This document shows positions 56,759 through 64,000 of a stretch of 64,000 bases of DNA, in pieces. Numbering within the stretch: position 1 is the stretch's first letter; each line of letters opens with the position of its first letter. A program made the translations under genes and the position numbers. The notes under the pieces were generated by a model, which worked only from the letters and a program-made list of their open reading frames with translations, searched no databases and had not been told where the DNA came from. The DNA is from Luteimonas fraxinea (lineage in GTDB: Bacteria > Pseudomonadota > Gammaproteobacteria > Xanthomonadales > Xanthomonadaceae): contig NZ_CP089507.1 in NCBI RefSeq assembly GCF_021233355.1, positions 2,419,001 through 2,483,000 of the forward strand, given 5' to 3'.

Positions 56759-57532
56759 ATGTCGTCTTCCGATCCCGATTCCACGTTCGACGCAGCGCCT
56801 TTGTTCCATCTGTTCTGGGACAACAGCACGCTCAATCCGTCGCGTGCACAGGTAATGCACGAACGGATCGCGCACGACGCCGCGCGCCCGTACCAGCCGC
56901 CGCGGCCTCTGCACGCCGCCGCCGGCGTCGCCTTGCCGGCGCCCTGCGCCGAGCGCAACACCGCGTGGCTGCAACGCCGCAGTGCGCGCGCCTTCGGGTC
57001 GGCGCCCTGGACGCTCGACGCAGTCGCGCATCTGCTCGCGCCACTGCGCACGCGCGAAGCGGCTGGGCTGTGCGATGCCGCTACGCAGACGCGACTGCTG
57101 CCGTCGGGCGGCGGCAAGTATCCGGTGCAGGCTTATGTCGCCCTGTGCCGCGTCGACGGGCCGCCGGACCTGCAGAACAGCCTCGCCTGGTACGACCCGG
57201 CGCGCCACGCGCTCACCCCGGTCGCGCCGTGTCCCGACTGGCCCACGCTCGCGAAGACGCTGGGCGTGGACTGGGCGGTCGCGCCGGCCTTCGTCGTATT
57301 GCTGGTGGCGGAAGGCGCCGGCACGCTGGCGAAATACGGCGAACGCGGCGGTCGCTTCCTGCTGATCGAGGCAGGCGTGCATCTGGGCACGCTCGGTTAT
57401 CAGGCTGCCGAAGCCGGCTGGGCCGGATCGGCGATCGCATCCTTCGACGATGACGCGGTGCTCGCGCTGCTGGGCCTGTCGGCGCCGCGACATCTTGCGA
57501 TGCTGGCGTACGCCTGTGGGCCGGCAGCCTGA
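56759..57532 (+). CDS. SagB-type azoline dehydrogenase (FMN nitroreductase fold)
   Basis: 257 residues, 11 bp after ycaO. RRSARAFG and LLPSGGGKYPVQAY are the FMN-binding nitroreductase motifs of SagB; KYGERGGRFLLIEAGVHLG holds the conserved (R)YR/K-type active-site segment, and GSAIASFDDDAVLALLGL ends the fold. SagB-like enzymes oxidise azolines to aromatic azoles with FMN. Its presence implies fully oxidised thiazole/oxazole products. Last gene of the operon. Confidence 0.87.
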   Translation: MSSSDPDSTFDAAPLFHLFWDNSTLNPSRAQVMHERIAHDAARPYQPPRPLHAAAGVALPAPCAERNTAWLQRRSARAFGSAPWTLDAVAHLLAPLRTREAAGLCDAATQTRLLPSGGGKYPVQAYVALCRVDGPPDLQNSLAWYDPARHALTPVAPCPDWPTLAKTLGVDWAVAPAFVVLLVAEGAGTLAKYGERGGRFLLIEAGVHLGTLGYQAAEAGWAGSAIASFDDDAVLALLGLSAPRHLAMLAYACGPAA

Positions 57533-57630
57533 CGCGCAGCGCCGTACGTGCGGCATCGGCGGACAGACCGCCACGCTCTCGCTGCACTGGCCGATCGGCA
57601 CGACACGCTGCCGCGCCATCCGGCTGACAC

Positions 57631-57894
57631 TCAGCCGACGATGGTCTCGGTCGCCTCGAACCGCCGCGCGTACTCGCGCTCCTCACTGACGCGCTGCACG
57701 TCCTCGTGGGCGATGTCGGGTCCGCCATAGACCGCGTAGACGATCTCGTCGTCGCGACGGCCCACTGCGTGCAGGTGGTAGCGCGACTGGCCGCTACCGG
57801 AATCCGGTGGGTAGCGGGCTGGCGGCTCGGCGCCGTCGAGGTCGAGTTCGCTGTTGTCGATGGTGCCGCCGACGAACAGGGCATGGATGGGCAT
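57631..57894 (-). CDS. Small hypothetical protein
   Basis: 87 residues from ATG 57894. Motifs HALFVGGTIDNSELDLDGAE and HLHAVGRRDDEIVYAVYGG look soluble and beta-rich; no known domain. Convergent with the azole operon's last gene across 98 bp. Codon use is core-like. Confidence 0.6.
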   Translation of the reverse strand: MPIHALFVGGTIDNSELDLDGAEPPARYPPDSGSGQSRYHLHAVGRRDDEIVYAVYGGPDIAHEDVQRVSEEREYARRFEATETIVG

Positions 57895-58065
57895 CGTGGT
57901 CTCCTCGGGTGTACGGAACGCGGTGAGGTCATCGTGCGGGCACGGATGTTTGCGCCGGATCAACCCCGCGTTCGGATGGCGTGGAGCGGGCGGTCGTGAT
58001 CGGCTGTTCTACGGGCGCGGTGGCACGACCGGTAGAATCGACGCCCGACCCGCATCCGCCTCTTC

Positions 58066-59130
58066 ATGTCCGATCCCGCCCTCGACGCCCTGTTCCTGCC
58101 GCTCGAACACCGCCAGATCATCTGGCCCGAGGAGGGCGCGCTGTTCCTGCGCGCTCGTCCGGGCGTGCCGACGACCGGTGGCCGCTGGCCGGATATGGTC
58201 TGCGAGCAGAGCCTCAAGCCGCTGCATGTGGCCCTGCAGCGCGCCGGCCTCGAGGTGTTGCCCGGCGACGACGGTGATGTCGCATTGCCGCGCAAGCCGC
58301 TCGTGCTGGTGCTGCCGCCGCGTCAGCGCGACGAGTCGCGCGCCGTGCTGGCACGTGCGCTGCAGGCGGTGACGCCGGGCGGCTGGGTGCTGGCCAGCGT
58401 GTCCAACGACGAAGGTGCGAAGTCCGCGCAGGACGATCTGGCCCAGCTCGCCGGCAACATCGGCGCGCTGTCGAAGCACAAATGCCGCGTGTTCTGGGCG
58501 CAGGCCGGCGACACCGTCGACACCGCGCTGGTCGAGACCTGGGCCACGCTGGACCGTCCACGCGCCGTGCTCGGCGGACGTTTCCAGAGCCGCCCGGGCG
58601 TGTTCGCCTGGGACCGCATCGATCCCGCGTCCGCGCTGCTGGCCTCGCATCTGCCGAGCACGCTGGCCGGTCGCGGCGCCGATCTGGGCGCCGGCTACGG
58701 CTATCTGTCCGCCGAACTGCTGCAGCGTTGCAAGGGCATCACAGCGTTGGACGTCTTCGAAGCCGAAGGTCGCGCGCTGACACTGGCGCGACGGAATCTC
58801 GCCGCACTCGGCGCGGGCGCAACGTTGGCCTACCACTGGCACGACGTCACCACCGGCGTGCCGCAGGGCTATGACTTCATCGTCAGCAATCCGCCGTTCC
58901 ATGCGCACGGCCGCGAAGGCCGACCCGACATCGGACGCGCGTTCATCGGCGCCGCTGCGGTCTCGTTGAAACCAGGCGGCGCGTTGTGGCTGGTCGCCAA
59001 CCGCCATCTTCCGTACGAGGAAGTGCTCGATGCGCGTTTCAGCGAGGTCAACGAGGTCGCATCCAGTGGCGCGTTCAAGGTGATCCACGCGGTGCGCGCC
59101 CGCGCGACGCCAGCGAGGCGCCGCGCATGA
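58066..59130 (+). CDS. Class I methyltransferase, RsmC/RlmG-like
   Basis: 354 residues. An N-terminal degenerate methyltransferase-like domain (1-180) and a C-terminal MTS domain with ADLGAGYGYLSAELL (SAM motif I) and the catalytic SNPPFHAHG (NPPF motif of N2-guanine enzymes). It fits rRNA (guanine-N2) methyltransferases of the RsmC/RlmG group: 16S G1207 or 23S G1835. Its stop overlaps the next ATG by 4 bp. Confidence 0.85.
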   Translation: MSDPALDALFLPLEHRQIIWPEEGALFLRARPGVPTTGGRWPDMVCEQSLKPLHVALQRAGLEVLPGDDGDVALPRKPLVLVLPPRQRDESRAVLARALQAVTPGGWVLASVSNDEGAKSAQDDLAQLAGNIGALSKHKCRVFWAQAGDTVDTALVETWATLDRPRAVLGGRFQSRPGVFAWDRIDPASALLASHLPSTLAGRGADLGAGYGYLSAELLQRCKGITALDVFEAEGRALTLARRNLAALGAGATLAYHWHDVTTGVPQGYDFIVSNPPFHAHGREGRPDIGRAFIGAAAVSLKPGGALWLVANRHLPYEEVLDARFSEVNEVASSGAFKVIHAVRARATPARRRA

Positions 59131-59834
59131 AGCTGGTCAAACTGCTCGCCAATCTGGGCTACGGCAGCCGCAAGCAGGTCGCGTGGATGTTCCGCGAAGG
59201 CCGGGTCACCGATGCGGCCGGCGACGTGCTGTATGCCGACGACCAGGTTGGCCATGCCGACGTGCGCGTCGACGGCGAACCGCTCGATCCGCCGCTCGGC
59301 CTGACGCTGCTGCTGCACAAGCCGCCCGGCTACACCTGTTCGACCAAGGACACCGGACGCCTGGTCTATGACCTGTTGCCGCCGCGTTTCCGGCTGCGGT
59401 CGCCGGTGCTGTCGTCGGTCGGTCGACTCGACCGCGAGACCAGCGGCCTGCTGTTGTTCACCGACGATGGCCAGTTGCTGCACCGGATCATCTCGCCCAA
59501 GGCCGCGTTGCCCAAGGTCTACGAGGCCACGCTCGCCGAGCCGTTGCGCGGCAACGAGGCCGCGCTGTTCGCCAGCGGCGCGATGCTGCTGGAGGCGGAC
59601 AACACGCCACTCAAACCCGCGGTGCTCGACGTGCTGTCGCCGACGCAGGCGCGACTGACCATCACCGAGGGCCGTTATCACCAGGTGCGGCGCATGTTCG
59701 CCGCGGTCGGCAACCACGTCGTTGCGCTGCATCGCAGCCACGTCGGCGGACTCGCGCTCGATGATCTGCCGGAAGGCGAATGGCGTGCGCTCGATGCTGC
59801 CGACATCGAACGGCTGATGACCGCCCATGGCTGA
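59127..59834 (+). CDS. 16S rRNA pseudouridine synthase, RsuA family
   Basis: 235 residues from ATG 59127. An N-terminal S4 domain (LVKLLANLGYGSRKQVAWMF) and the pseudouridine synthase core with the catalytic Asp in GRLDRETSGLLLFTDDG and RYHQVRRMFAAVGNHV. It probably makes pseudouridine 516 in 16S rRNA. Overlaps both neighbours by 4-8 bp, part of an RNA-modification run. Confidence 0.9.
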   Translation: MKLVKLLANLGYGSRKQVAWMFREGRVTDAAGDVLYADDQVGHADVRVDGEPLDPPLGLTLLLHKPPGYTCSTKDTGRLVYDLLPPRFRLRSPVLSSVGRLDRETSGLLLFTDDGQLLHRIISPKAALPKVYEATLAEPLRGNEAALFASGAMLLEADNTPLKPAVLDVLSPTQARLTITEGRYHQVRRMFAAVGNHVVALHRSHVGGLALDDLPEGEWRALDAADIERLMTAHG

Positions 59835-60519
59835 GATCGCGCCGCTGCCGTTCCGGCCCGCGGCAGTGATCTTCGACATGGACGGGCTGATGCTCGACAG
59901 CGAGCGCGCGATTCTCGAATCGCTGCGCGCCGCGGCACTCGACCATCGCGCGGACATCGATCCGGACTGGTGGCTGTGTCTGATCGGCCATACCGAAGCT
60001 GTGTGCCGTGCGCGCCTCGGCGCGCACATCGGCGACGTGGCGGCCGATGCGTTGCTCGCGGACGGGCATGCGCGCTATGTGGCGGTCGCCGAGAGCGGCG
60101 TGCCGCATCGCCCGGGCATCGTCGCATTGCTGGATCTGCTCGCCGCGCACGACATGCCGCGCGCGGTCGCGACGTCGACACGCGCGCCACTGGCGCAGCG
60201 CAAGCTCGAAGCGGCTGGTCTGCTCGGCTATTTCGACGTGGTCTGCACCAGCAGCGATGTCGCGCATCCCAAGCCGGCGCCGGATGTCTATCTACTCGCC
60301 GCCGAACGTCTCGGCGTATCGCCCGCGCAGTGCCTGGTGCTGGAGGATTCACCGACCGGCGTGCGCGCTGCGCTCGCCGCCGGTATGGCCGTGGTGCAGG
60401 TGCCGGATCTGCTGGCGCCGGACGACGACGTGCGTGCGCTCGGGCATCGCATCGTCGGATCGCTCGAGGCCGCGCAGGCGCTGCTTGCGCCTTGGCTGTT
60501 GGCGACGCAGCCGGACTGA
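59827..60519 (+). CDS. HAD-superfamily phosphatase (phosphoglucomutase/phosphoglycolate-like)
   Basis: 230 residues. Motif I FDMDGLMLDSE with nucleophile Asp17 and Asp19; motif II ATSTRAP; motif III/IV KPAPDVYLLAAE and VLEDSPTGVRAA. The DxDGLxxDSE form with a cap between motifs I and II is the beta-phosphoglucomutase subgroup, often promiscuous phosphatases. ATG overlaps the previous gene by 8 bp. Confidence 0.87.
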   Translation: MAEIAPLPFRPAAVIFDMDGLMLDSERAILESLRAAALDHRADIDPDWWLCLIGHTEAVCRARLGAHIGDVAADALLADGHARYVAVAESGVPHRPGIVALLDLLAAHDMPRAVATSTRAPLAQRKLEAAGLLGYFDVVCTSSDVAHPKPAPDVYLLAAERLGVSPAQCLVLEDSPTGVRAALAAGMAVVQVPDLLAPDDDVRALGHRIVGSLEAAQALLAPWLLATQPD

Positions 60520-60523
60520 TCGA

Positions 60524-60937
60524 CTACGGCACTCGGGTCTGATCCCGCAACCGCGCCAGCTCGCTCGCGCGCTCGGTGGTCATCTGACGCCTGCAATCGA
60601 CCGACATCACCGTCGCCAGGGTGCCACCGTCGGGATCCGCCAGAAACGCGCAGTTCGCGTCGCGGTACTGCACCCACAATCGTTGCGCCGTGCGCAGTCG
60701 TGCCTGCTGTCGCGTCGTGATGGCGGCCAAGGTTCGCCGGTACTCGCTGTTGAGGCGCGCATCCTGCAGTGACGTCTCGGCGTCGATGCAGTTGATCATA
60801 TCGACGGTCACACCCTCTGCCGCGCCCATGCAGCGCGTGAAACCAGCGGACGCGTCGTCGGCGACCGCGGATGCCGCATGCGTCATGGCGAAGGCCAGCA
60901 GCACGAACGGGAACACGGTGCGGAACGGGTTCGACAT
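60524..60937 (-). CDS. LprI-like (DUF1311) secreted protein
   Basis: 137 residues from ATG 60937. Signal peptide to about residue 26 (AASAVADD). Four Cys in the LprI pattern: CMGAAEGVTVDMINCIDAE and RDANCAFL, VDCRRQM. LprI proteins inhibit lysozyme in some bacteria; others have no known target. Convergent with the HAD gene by four bp between stops. Confidence 0.8.
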   Translation of the reverse strand: MSNPFRTVFPFVLLAFAMTHAASAVADDASAGFTRCMGAAEGVTVDMINCIDAETSLQDARLNSEYRRTLAAITTRQQARLRTAQRLWVQYRDANCAFLADPDGGTLATVMSVDCRRQMTTERASELARLRDQTRVP

Positions 60938-61013
60938 GCGGATGCTCGGCGGCGGCGGATTGCGCAGTGTGAGCACGACTCATGCGGACGACGTGAACGC
61001 ACGCGACATCCGG

Positions 61014-61310
61014 TCAGGCGTGCTCGCCGGTGTGGTCGAGCATGTCGCGCAGCATGTCCTGCACGTGGGCGTCGTCGGCCTCGTACAGCACCTGGCGCGC
61101 CTGACGTTCGCCACGCACCAGCCGCGCGCCGCGCAGCAGTCGCAGGTGATGGCTGACCAGCGGCTGTGAGGCGCCCGTGCGGCGCGCGATTTCGCCGACG
61201 GCGACCGGGCCGTCGAGACAGGTCAGCAACACGCGCAGCCGCGTGGGATCACCGAGCAGCTTGAAGGTCTCGGCGAGGATTGCCAGACGCGCATCATCGA
61301 GCGTGGTCAT
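61014..61310 (-). CDS. ArsR/SmtB-family regulator
   Basis: 98 residues. Winged helix: FKLLGDPTRLRVLLTCL, then VGEIARRTGASQPLVSHHLR as the recognition helix, wing RGERQARQVLYEA. The tail EADDAHVQDMLRDMLDHTGE carries His and Asp (the alpha-5 sensing site of SmtB/CzrA-type zinc/cobalt sensors). It is the second gene of a CDF operon (4-bp overlap) and most likely represses its own operon. Confidence 0.9.
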   Translation of the reverse strand: MTTLDDARLAILAETFKLLGDPTRLRVLLTCLDGPVAVGEIARRTGASQPLVSHHLRLLRGARLVRGERQARQVLYEADDAHVQDMLRDMLDHTGEHA

Positions 61311-62323
61311 CGCACAGCACCGGAGCCATGCGGCGTGTCGTGCGGGTGATCGTGCGTGTCGTGGTGATCGTGATCGTCGTGATGCGCGTCGCCGCTGCGC
61401 TGCTGCTCCAGCGCGCACTGCGCCTGTGGCATGTGCACGACTTCGACGGTGGCGTGGCCGATCGCGAACCGCTCGGCGAGCGCGCGCTTGACCGCGGGCA
61501 CCACCTGCGCCGGTTGTGCGTCTTCGGACAGTGTGAGTTCCAGCGTCGCCAGCACCTTGCCGGAGGTGATCGACCACACATGCACGTGGTCGATGGCGGC
61601 GACGCCCGGCACGGTGTCGCGCACGTGGTCCTGCAGCACGGCGATGTCGATGTCCGGCGGCACGGCTTCCATCAGGATGTCGAACGCACTGCGCAGCAAC
61701 GCCCAGGCGCTGCGCAGGATCAGCAGACACACCAGCACCGACAGGATCGGATCGATCGGCATCCAGCCGGTGAAATGGATCACCAGCGCCGCGATGATCG
61801 CCGCGACCGAGCCGAGCAGATCGCCGAGCACGTGCACCGTCGCGCCCTTGATGTTGACGTGCGACTGGTCGCCGCGATGCAGGATCCAGAACACCAGACA
61901 GTTCACCAGCAGGCCGACCACCGCGACCGCGAGCATCGGCCCGGCCAGCACCTCGCCCGGACTGCGCAGCCGCTGGATCGCTTCCCACACGATCCAGATC
62001 ACCAGCGCGAACAGCGTGACCGCGTTGACCAGACCGGCGAGCACCTCGAAGCGCATGTAGCCGAACGTCCGCCGGGCATCGGATGCGCGACGTCCGATGC
62101 GGAAACCCACCCAGGCCAGCAGCAGCGCCGCCGCGTCGGTCAGCATATGCCCGGCATCGGCGATCAGTGCCAGCGACCCCGACAGCACACCCCCGACGAC
62201 CTCGACCAGCATGAAGCCCGCGGTCAGCGCGAAGCCGGTCAGCACCACGCGTTCGTTGGCGGCGGAGACCGACGGCGCGTGGCTGTGGCCGTGTTCGTGG
62301 GTGTGATCGTGGTCGTGCGACAT
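61307..62323 (-). CDS. Cation-diffusion-facilitator metal exporter (CzcD/ZitB-like)
   Basis: 338 residues. A His-rich N-terminus (SHDHDHTHEHGHSH), six TMs, and the zinc transport sites SLALIADAGHMLTDAAAL and VHVLGDLLGS (HxxxD in TM2 and TM5). A soluble C-terminal domain (HVHVWSITSG) and a His/Asp-rich end (HHDDHDHHDTHDHPHD). Exchanges Zn2+/Cd2+/Co2+ for protons across the inner membrane. Followed by its ArsR repressor. Confidence 0.93.
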   Translation of the reverse strand: MSHDHDHTHEHGHSHAPSVSAANERVVLTGFALTAGFMLVEVVGGVLSGSLALIADAGHMLTDAAALLLAWVGFRIGRRASDARRTFGYMRFEVLAGLVNAVTLFALVIWIVWEAIQRLRSPGEVLAGPMLAVAVVGLLVNCLVFWILHRGDQSHVNIKGATVHVLGDLLGSVAAIIAALVIHFTGWMPIDPILSVLVCLLILRSAWALLRSAFDILMEAVPPDIDIAVLQDHVRDTVPGVAAIDHVHVWSITSGKVLATLELTLSEDAQPAQVVPAVKRALAERFAIGHATVEVVHMPQAQCALEQQRSGDAHHDDHDHHDTHDHPHDTPHGSGAVR

Positions 62324-62352
62324 GGGAGAGCGGGGCAGGCGAATCCGGCCGC

Positions 62353-62375
62353 CATTATATAAATATATTTTTATG
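62353..62375 (-). promoter_or_regulatory. AT-rich operator/promoter of the CDF-arsR operon
   Basis: A 23-bp run of almost only A and T (CATTATATAAATATATTTTTATG) lies 30 bp upstream of the CDF start in otherwise GC-rich DNA. It is an imperfect dyad. SmtB/CzrA-type repressors bind such AT-rich 12-2-12 sites, so this is the likely ArsR operator overlapping the promoter. Confidence 0.65.
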
Positions 62376-62551
62376 CGTTGATAGCGGGCGCTGTCTGGGA
62401 TGGTTTGCGGGCGCGGGAGACGGGTCAGGAATTCCCTGCAGCGTCTCGGCCAGCGCCCGCTCCGACGGCTGCGCAGCCTCGACCCGACCGCCGCGTTGAT
62501 TCACATCGCTGCGGCAGCCAGTTAGCGACGCATATGCGCGCTGCACAAATC

Positions 62552-63100
62552 TCAGTTCGCTTCGGTGAACAGCCGCGCCCAGCCGGCATGTCCCAGCGTT
62601 TCTAGCGTGGCGAGATTGCGGTCGATGATGCTGTCCGGTTCCGGGTACGCATCCACCGCGCGTGCCACGCTGTCTTCGCGCAGCAGGTGCAGCGTCGGGT
62701 ACGGCGCGCGGTTGGTGTAGTTGCCGATGTCGTCGGGCGCGGTTCCGGCGAACTGGTACTCGGGATGGAAGCTCGCGACCTGCAGCACGCCATCGAGTTG
62801 CAGCACCTCGACCAGTCCATCGGCCTCGTCGAGAAAGTCGTTGTACTCGAGGAAATCGCCGAGGATCTGCGGATGCACGATCAGCGTCGTGTCGATCTCG
62901 CCGGCCGGTGTGTCGCGCAGACGCAGCAGTTCCTCGCCGAGCTCTTCGAGCAGGGCTTCGGGCGTGGTCGCGTCGCTCAGCACGAAACGCACCTGGTCCT
63001 TGACCACGACCGCCTTCGCGAACGGGCACAGGTTCAGCCCGATCACCGCGCGCTCCAGCCACAGGCGGGTGTCGGCGATCGGGTCCGCGCTCGGCAACAT
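62552..63100 (-). CDS. DUF1415 family protein
   Basis: 182 residues from ATG 63100. Conserved LCPFAKAV near the N-terminus, IVHPQILGDFLEYNDFLDEA and FHPEYQFAGTAPDDIGNYTN, all typical. The Cys and His pattern may bind metal. Function unknown; found in gammaproteobacteria next to yajQ. Five bp separate it from yajQ. Confidence 0.87.
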   Translation of the reverse strand: MLPSADPIADTRLWLERAVIGLNLCPFAKAVVVKDQVRFVLSDATTPEALLEELGEELLRLRDTPAGEIDTTLIVHPQILGDFLEYNDFLDEADGLVEVLQLDGVLQVASFHPEYQFAGTAPDDIGNYTNRAPYPTLHLLREDSVARAVDAYPEPDSIIDRNLATLETLGHAGWARLFTEAN

Positions 63101-63105
63101 GCGGA

Positions 63106-63588
63106 TCAGTCGCGGAAGTTGTCGAACTGCAGCGGCAGCTCGAAATCGGCGCCGCGCAGCAGGGCCATTGCGGCCTGCAGATCGTCGCGCTTCTTGCCGT
63201 TCACGCGCAGCTTGTCGCCGTTGATCTGGCTGTCGACCTTGAGCTTGGCCTCCTTGAGCGTGTTCTGGATCTTCTTCGCCAGTTCGCGCTCGATGCCCTG
63301 CTTGACGGTGACCGTCTGCCGCGCGCCCGCGAGGTTGGTCTCGATGTCGCCGAACTCCAGGCACTTCACGTCGATCTTCCGCGCGGCCAGGCGCTGACGC
63401 AGGATCTCGGTCATCTGCTGGACCTGGAAGTCGCTCGGCGCCGACTGCTTGATGGTCGATTCGTCGAGTTCGTAGGACGCCTCGACGCCCTTGAAGTCGA
63501 AGCGCGTAGTCAGCTCGCGGTTCGCTTGGTCGACGGCATTGGTCAGCTCGTGGGTGTCGACTTCGGACACGATATCGAAGGAAGGCAT
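63106..63588 (-). CDS. yajQ: YajQ cyclic-di-GMP-binding protein
   Basis: 160 residues, the exact family length. MPSFDIVSEVDTHELTNAVD, RFDFKGVEASYEL, and QINGDKLRVNGKKRDDLQAA are the two half-domains. In Xanthomonas the homologue binds c-di-GMP and acts through a LysR-type regulator on virulence genes. Links in theme to the GGEEF enzyme at 29.5 kb. Confidence 0.95.
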   Translation of the reverse strand: MPSFDIVSEVDTHELTNAVDQANRELTTRFDFKGVEASYELDESTIKQSAPSDFQVQQMTEILRQRLAARKIDVKCLEFGDIETNLAGARQTVTVKQGIERELAKKIQNTLKEAKLKVDSQINGDKLRVNGKKRDDLQAAMALLRGADFELPLQFDNFRD

Positions 63589-63725
63589 GGGGCACCTGCA
63601 GGTGGGACGAAGGCGCGCAGATTACCGCACCGGCGGTATGGGCTGTTCCGCCGATGCCACGCCAACATCGCGCAAGGGGCCGCAAAATAACGGGTCCCCC
63701 GACTGCCCATGACGAGGCATCCGCC

Positions 63726-64000
63726 ATGTCCGAGACACCTGCGTACGCCGCTGCCGACGCCACCACGCCGCTAGCGCCGACCACGATCCAGCGCCGCGCC
63801 CCGCGCGCGAACGAAGTCCTGATCGACATCGCCTTCTGCGGCGTCTGCCATTCCGATCTGCACCAGGTCCGCGACGAGTGGGGCGGTTCGATCTTCCCGA
63901 TGGTCCCCGGTCACGAGATCGTCGGCCATGTCGCCGAAATCGGCGCCGGCGTCACGAAGTTCAAGGTCGGCGACGCGGTCGGTGTCGGCTGTTTCGTCGA
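63726..64000 (+). CDS. Zinc-dependent alcohol dehydrogenase (CAD/YahK type), 3' end cut by window
   Basis: The ATG at 63726 opens MSETPAYAAADATTPLAPTT and runs to the window edge (91 codons seen). Zinc motif CGVCHSDLHQVRDEWGG with Cys38/Cys41 and PGHEIVGHV with His63 are the catalytic-zinc ligands of the NADP aldehyde reductase/cinnamyl alcohol dehydrogenase group. GDAVGVGCFV is the start of the structural-zinc lobe. The rest is outside. Typical length is about 350 residues. Confidence 0.88.
   Translation, partial: MSETPAYAAADATTPLAPTTIQRRAPRANEVLIDIAFCGVCHSDLHQVRDEWGGSIFPMVPGHEIVGHVAEIGAGVTKFKVGDAVGVGCFV

Overview
The window reads as chromosomal DNA of a high-GC gammaproteobacterium of the Xanthomonadaceae/Lysobacteraceae (Lysobacter-, Luteimonas- or Xanthomonas-like). 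The grounds are the strongly GC-biased third codon positions, the rsmG-parA-parB order, family-typical small proteins (DUF3297, DUF4031, DUF3016, DUF1415), a XanA2-like AMP-ligase beside a phosphopantetheinyl transferase, and the palindromic repeats between genes. The family assignment is an inference from gene content; no rRNA or tRNA gene is present to anchor it.

Layout. 1-9.5 kb: the end of a secreted NTF2-like protein, a DUF2207 membrane protein broken by a one-base frameshift, and a minus-strand heavy-metal efflux operon (small His-rich protein, CzcC-, CzcB- and CzcA-like). 9.5-12.1 kb: parB, parA, rsmG. 12.4-15 kb: phosphopantetheinyl transferase divergent from the AMP-ligase, then a GlsB/YeaQ membrane protein. 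15-17.8 kb: a response regulator, histidine kinase and xthA run joined by 4-bp overlaps. 17.9-21.3 kb: an LTA-synthase-like membrane phosphotransferase overlapping tail-to-tail with an aldehyde dehydrogenase. 21.3-28.7 kb: gamma-carbonic anhydrase, then the tightly coupled RDD / SpoIIM / DUF4129 / DUF4350 / MoxR / DUF58 run. 28.9-31.6 kb: a lipoprotein, a GAF-GGDEF diguanylate cyclase and three small conserved proteins. 31.9-35.2 kb: a porin-like protein and a BetT-type BCCT transporter. 35.3-36.1 kb is gene-free and holds a 521-bp inverted repeat with two 153-bp arms. 36.2-39.5 kb: DUF3016 protein, two L,D-transpeptidases and an M23 peptidase, a peptidoglycan-remodelling group.

39.5-48 kb is an accessory island, visibly richer in A and T: a hypothetical protein, an IS1595-family transposase, the decayed end of a restriction-type gene running into vsr, a secreted protein, a 1347-residue RHS protein with a GHH-type nuclease-like tail, and an overlapping DUF4375-type immunity candidate. 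Core genes resume with a fasciclin lipoprotein, a TesA-like esterase and a YbbA/YbbP-like ABC pair.

53.9-57.5 kb carries the most unusual locus: a thiazole/oxazole-modified (TOMM, azoline RiPP) gene set made of a cyclodehydratase C protein, a YcaO with the proline-rich tail typical of azoline formation, and a SagB-type dehydrogenase. The only visible substrate candidate is a 175-residue membrane protein with a Ser/Thr/Cys run near its N-terminus, lying between the C and YcaO genes. No peptidase, exporter or ordinary short precursor is seen. The last 6 kb is housekeeping: RsmC-like methyltransferase, pseudouridine synthase, HAD phosphatase, LprI-like protein, an ArsR/CDF metal operon, DUF1415, YajQ and the start of a zinc alcohol dehydrogenase.
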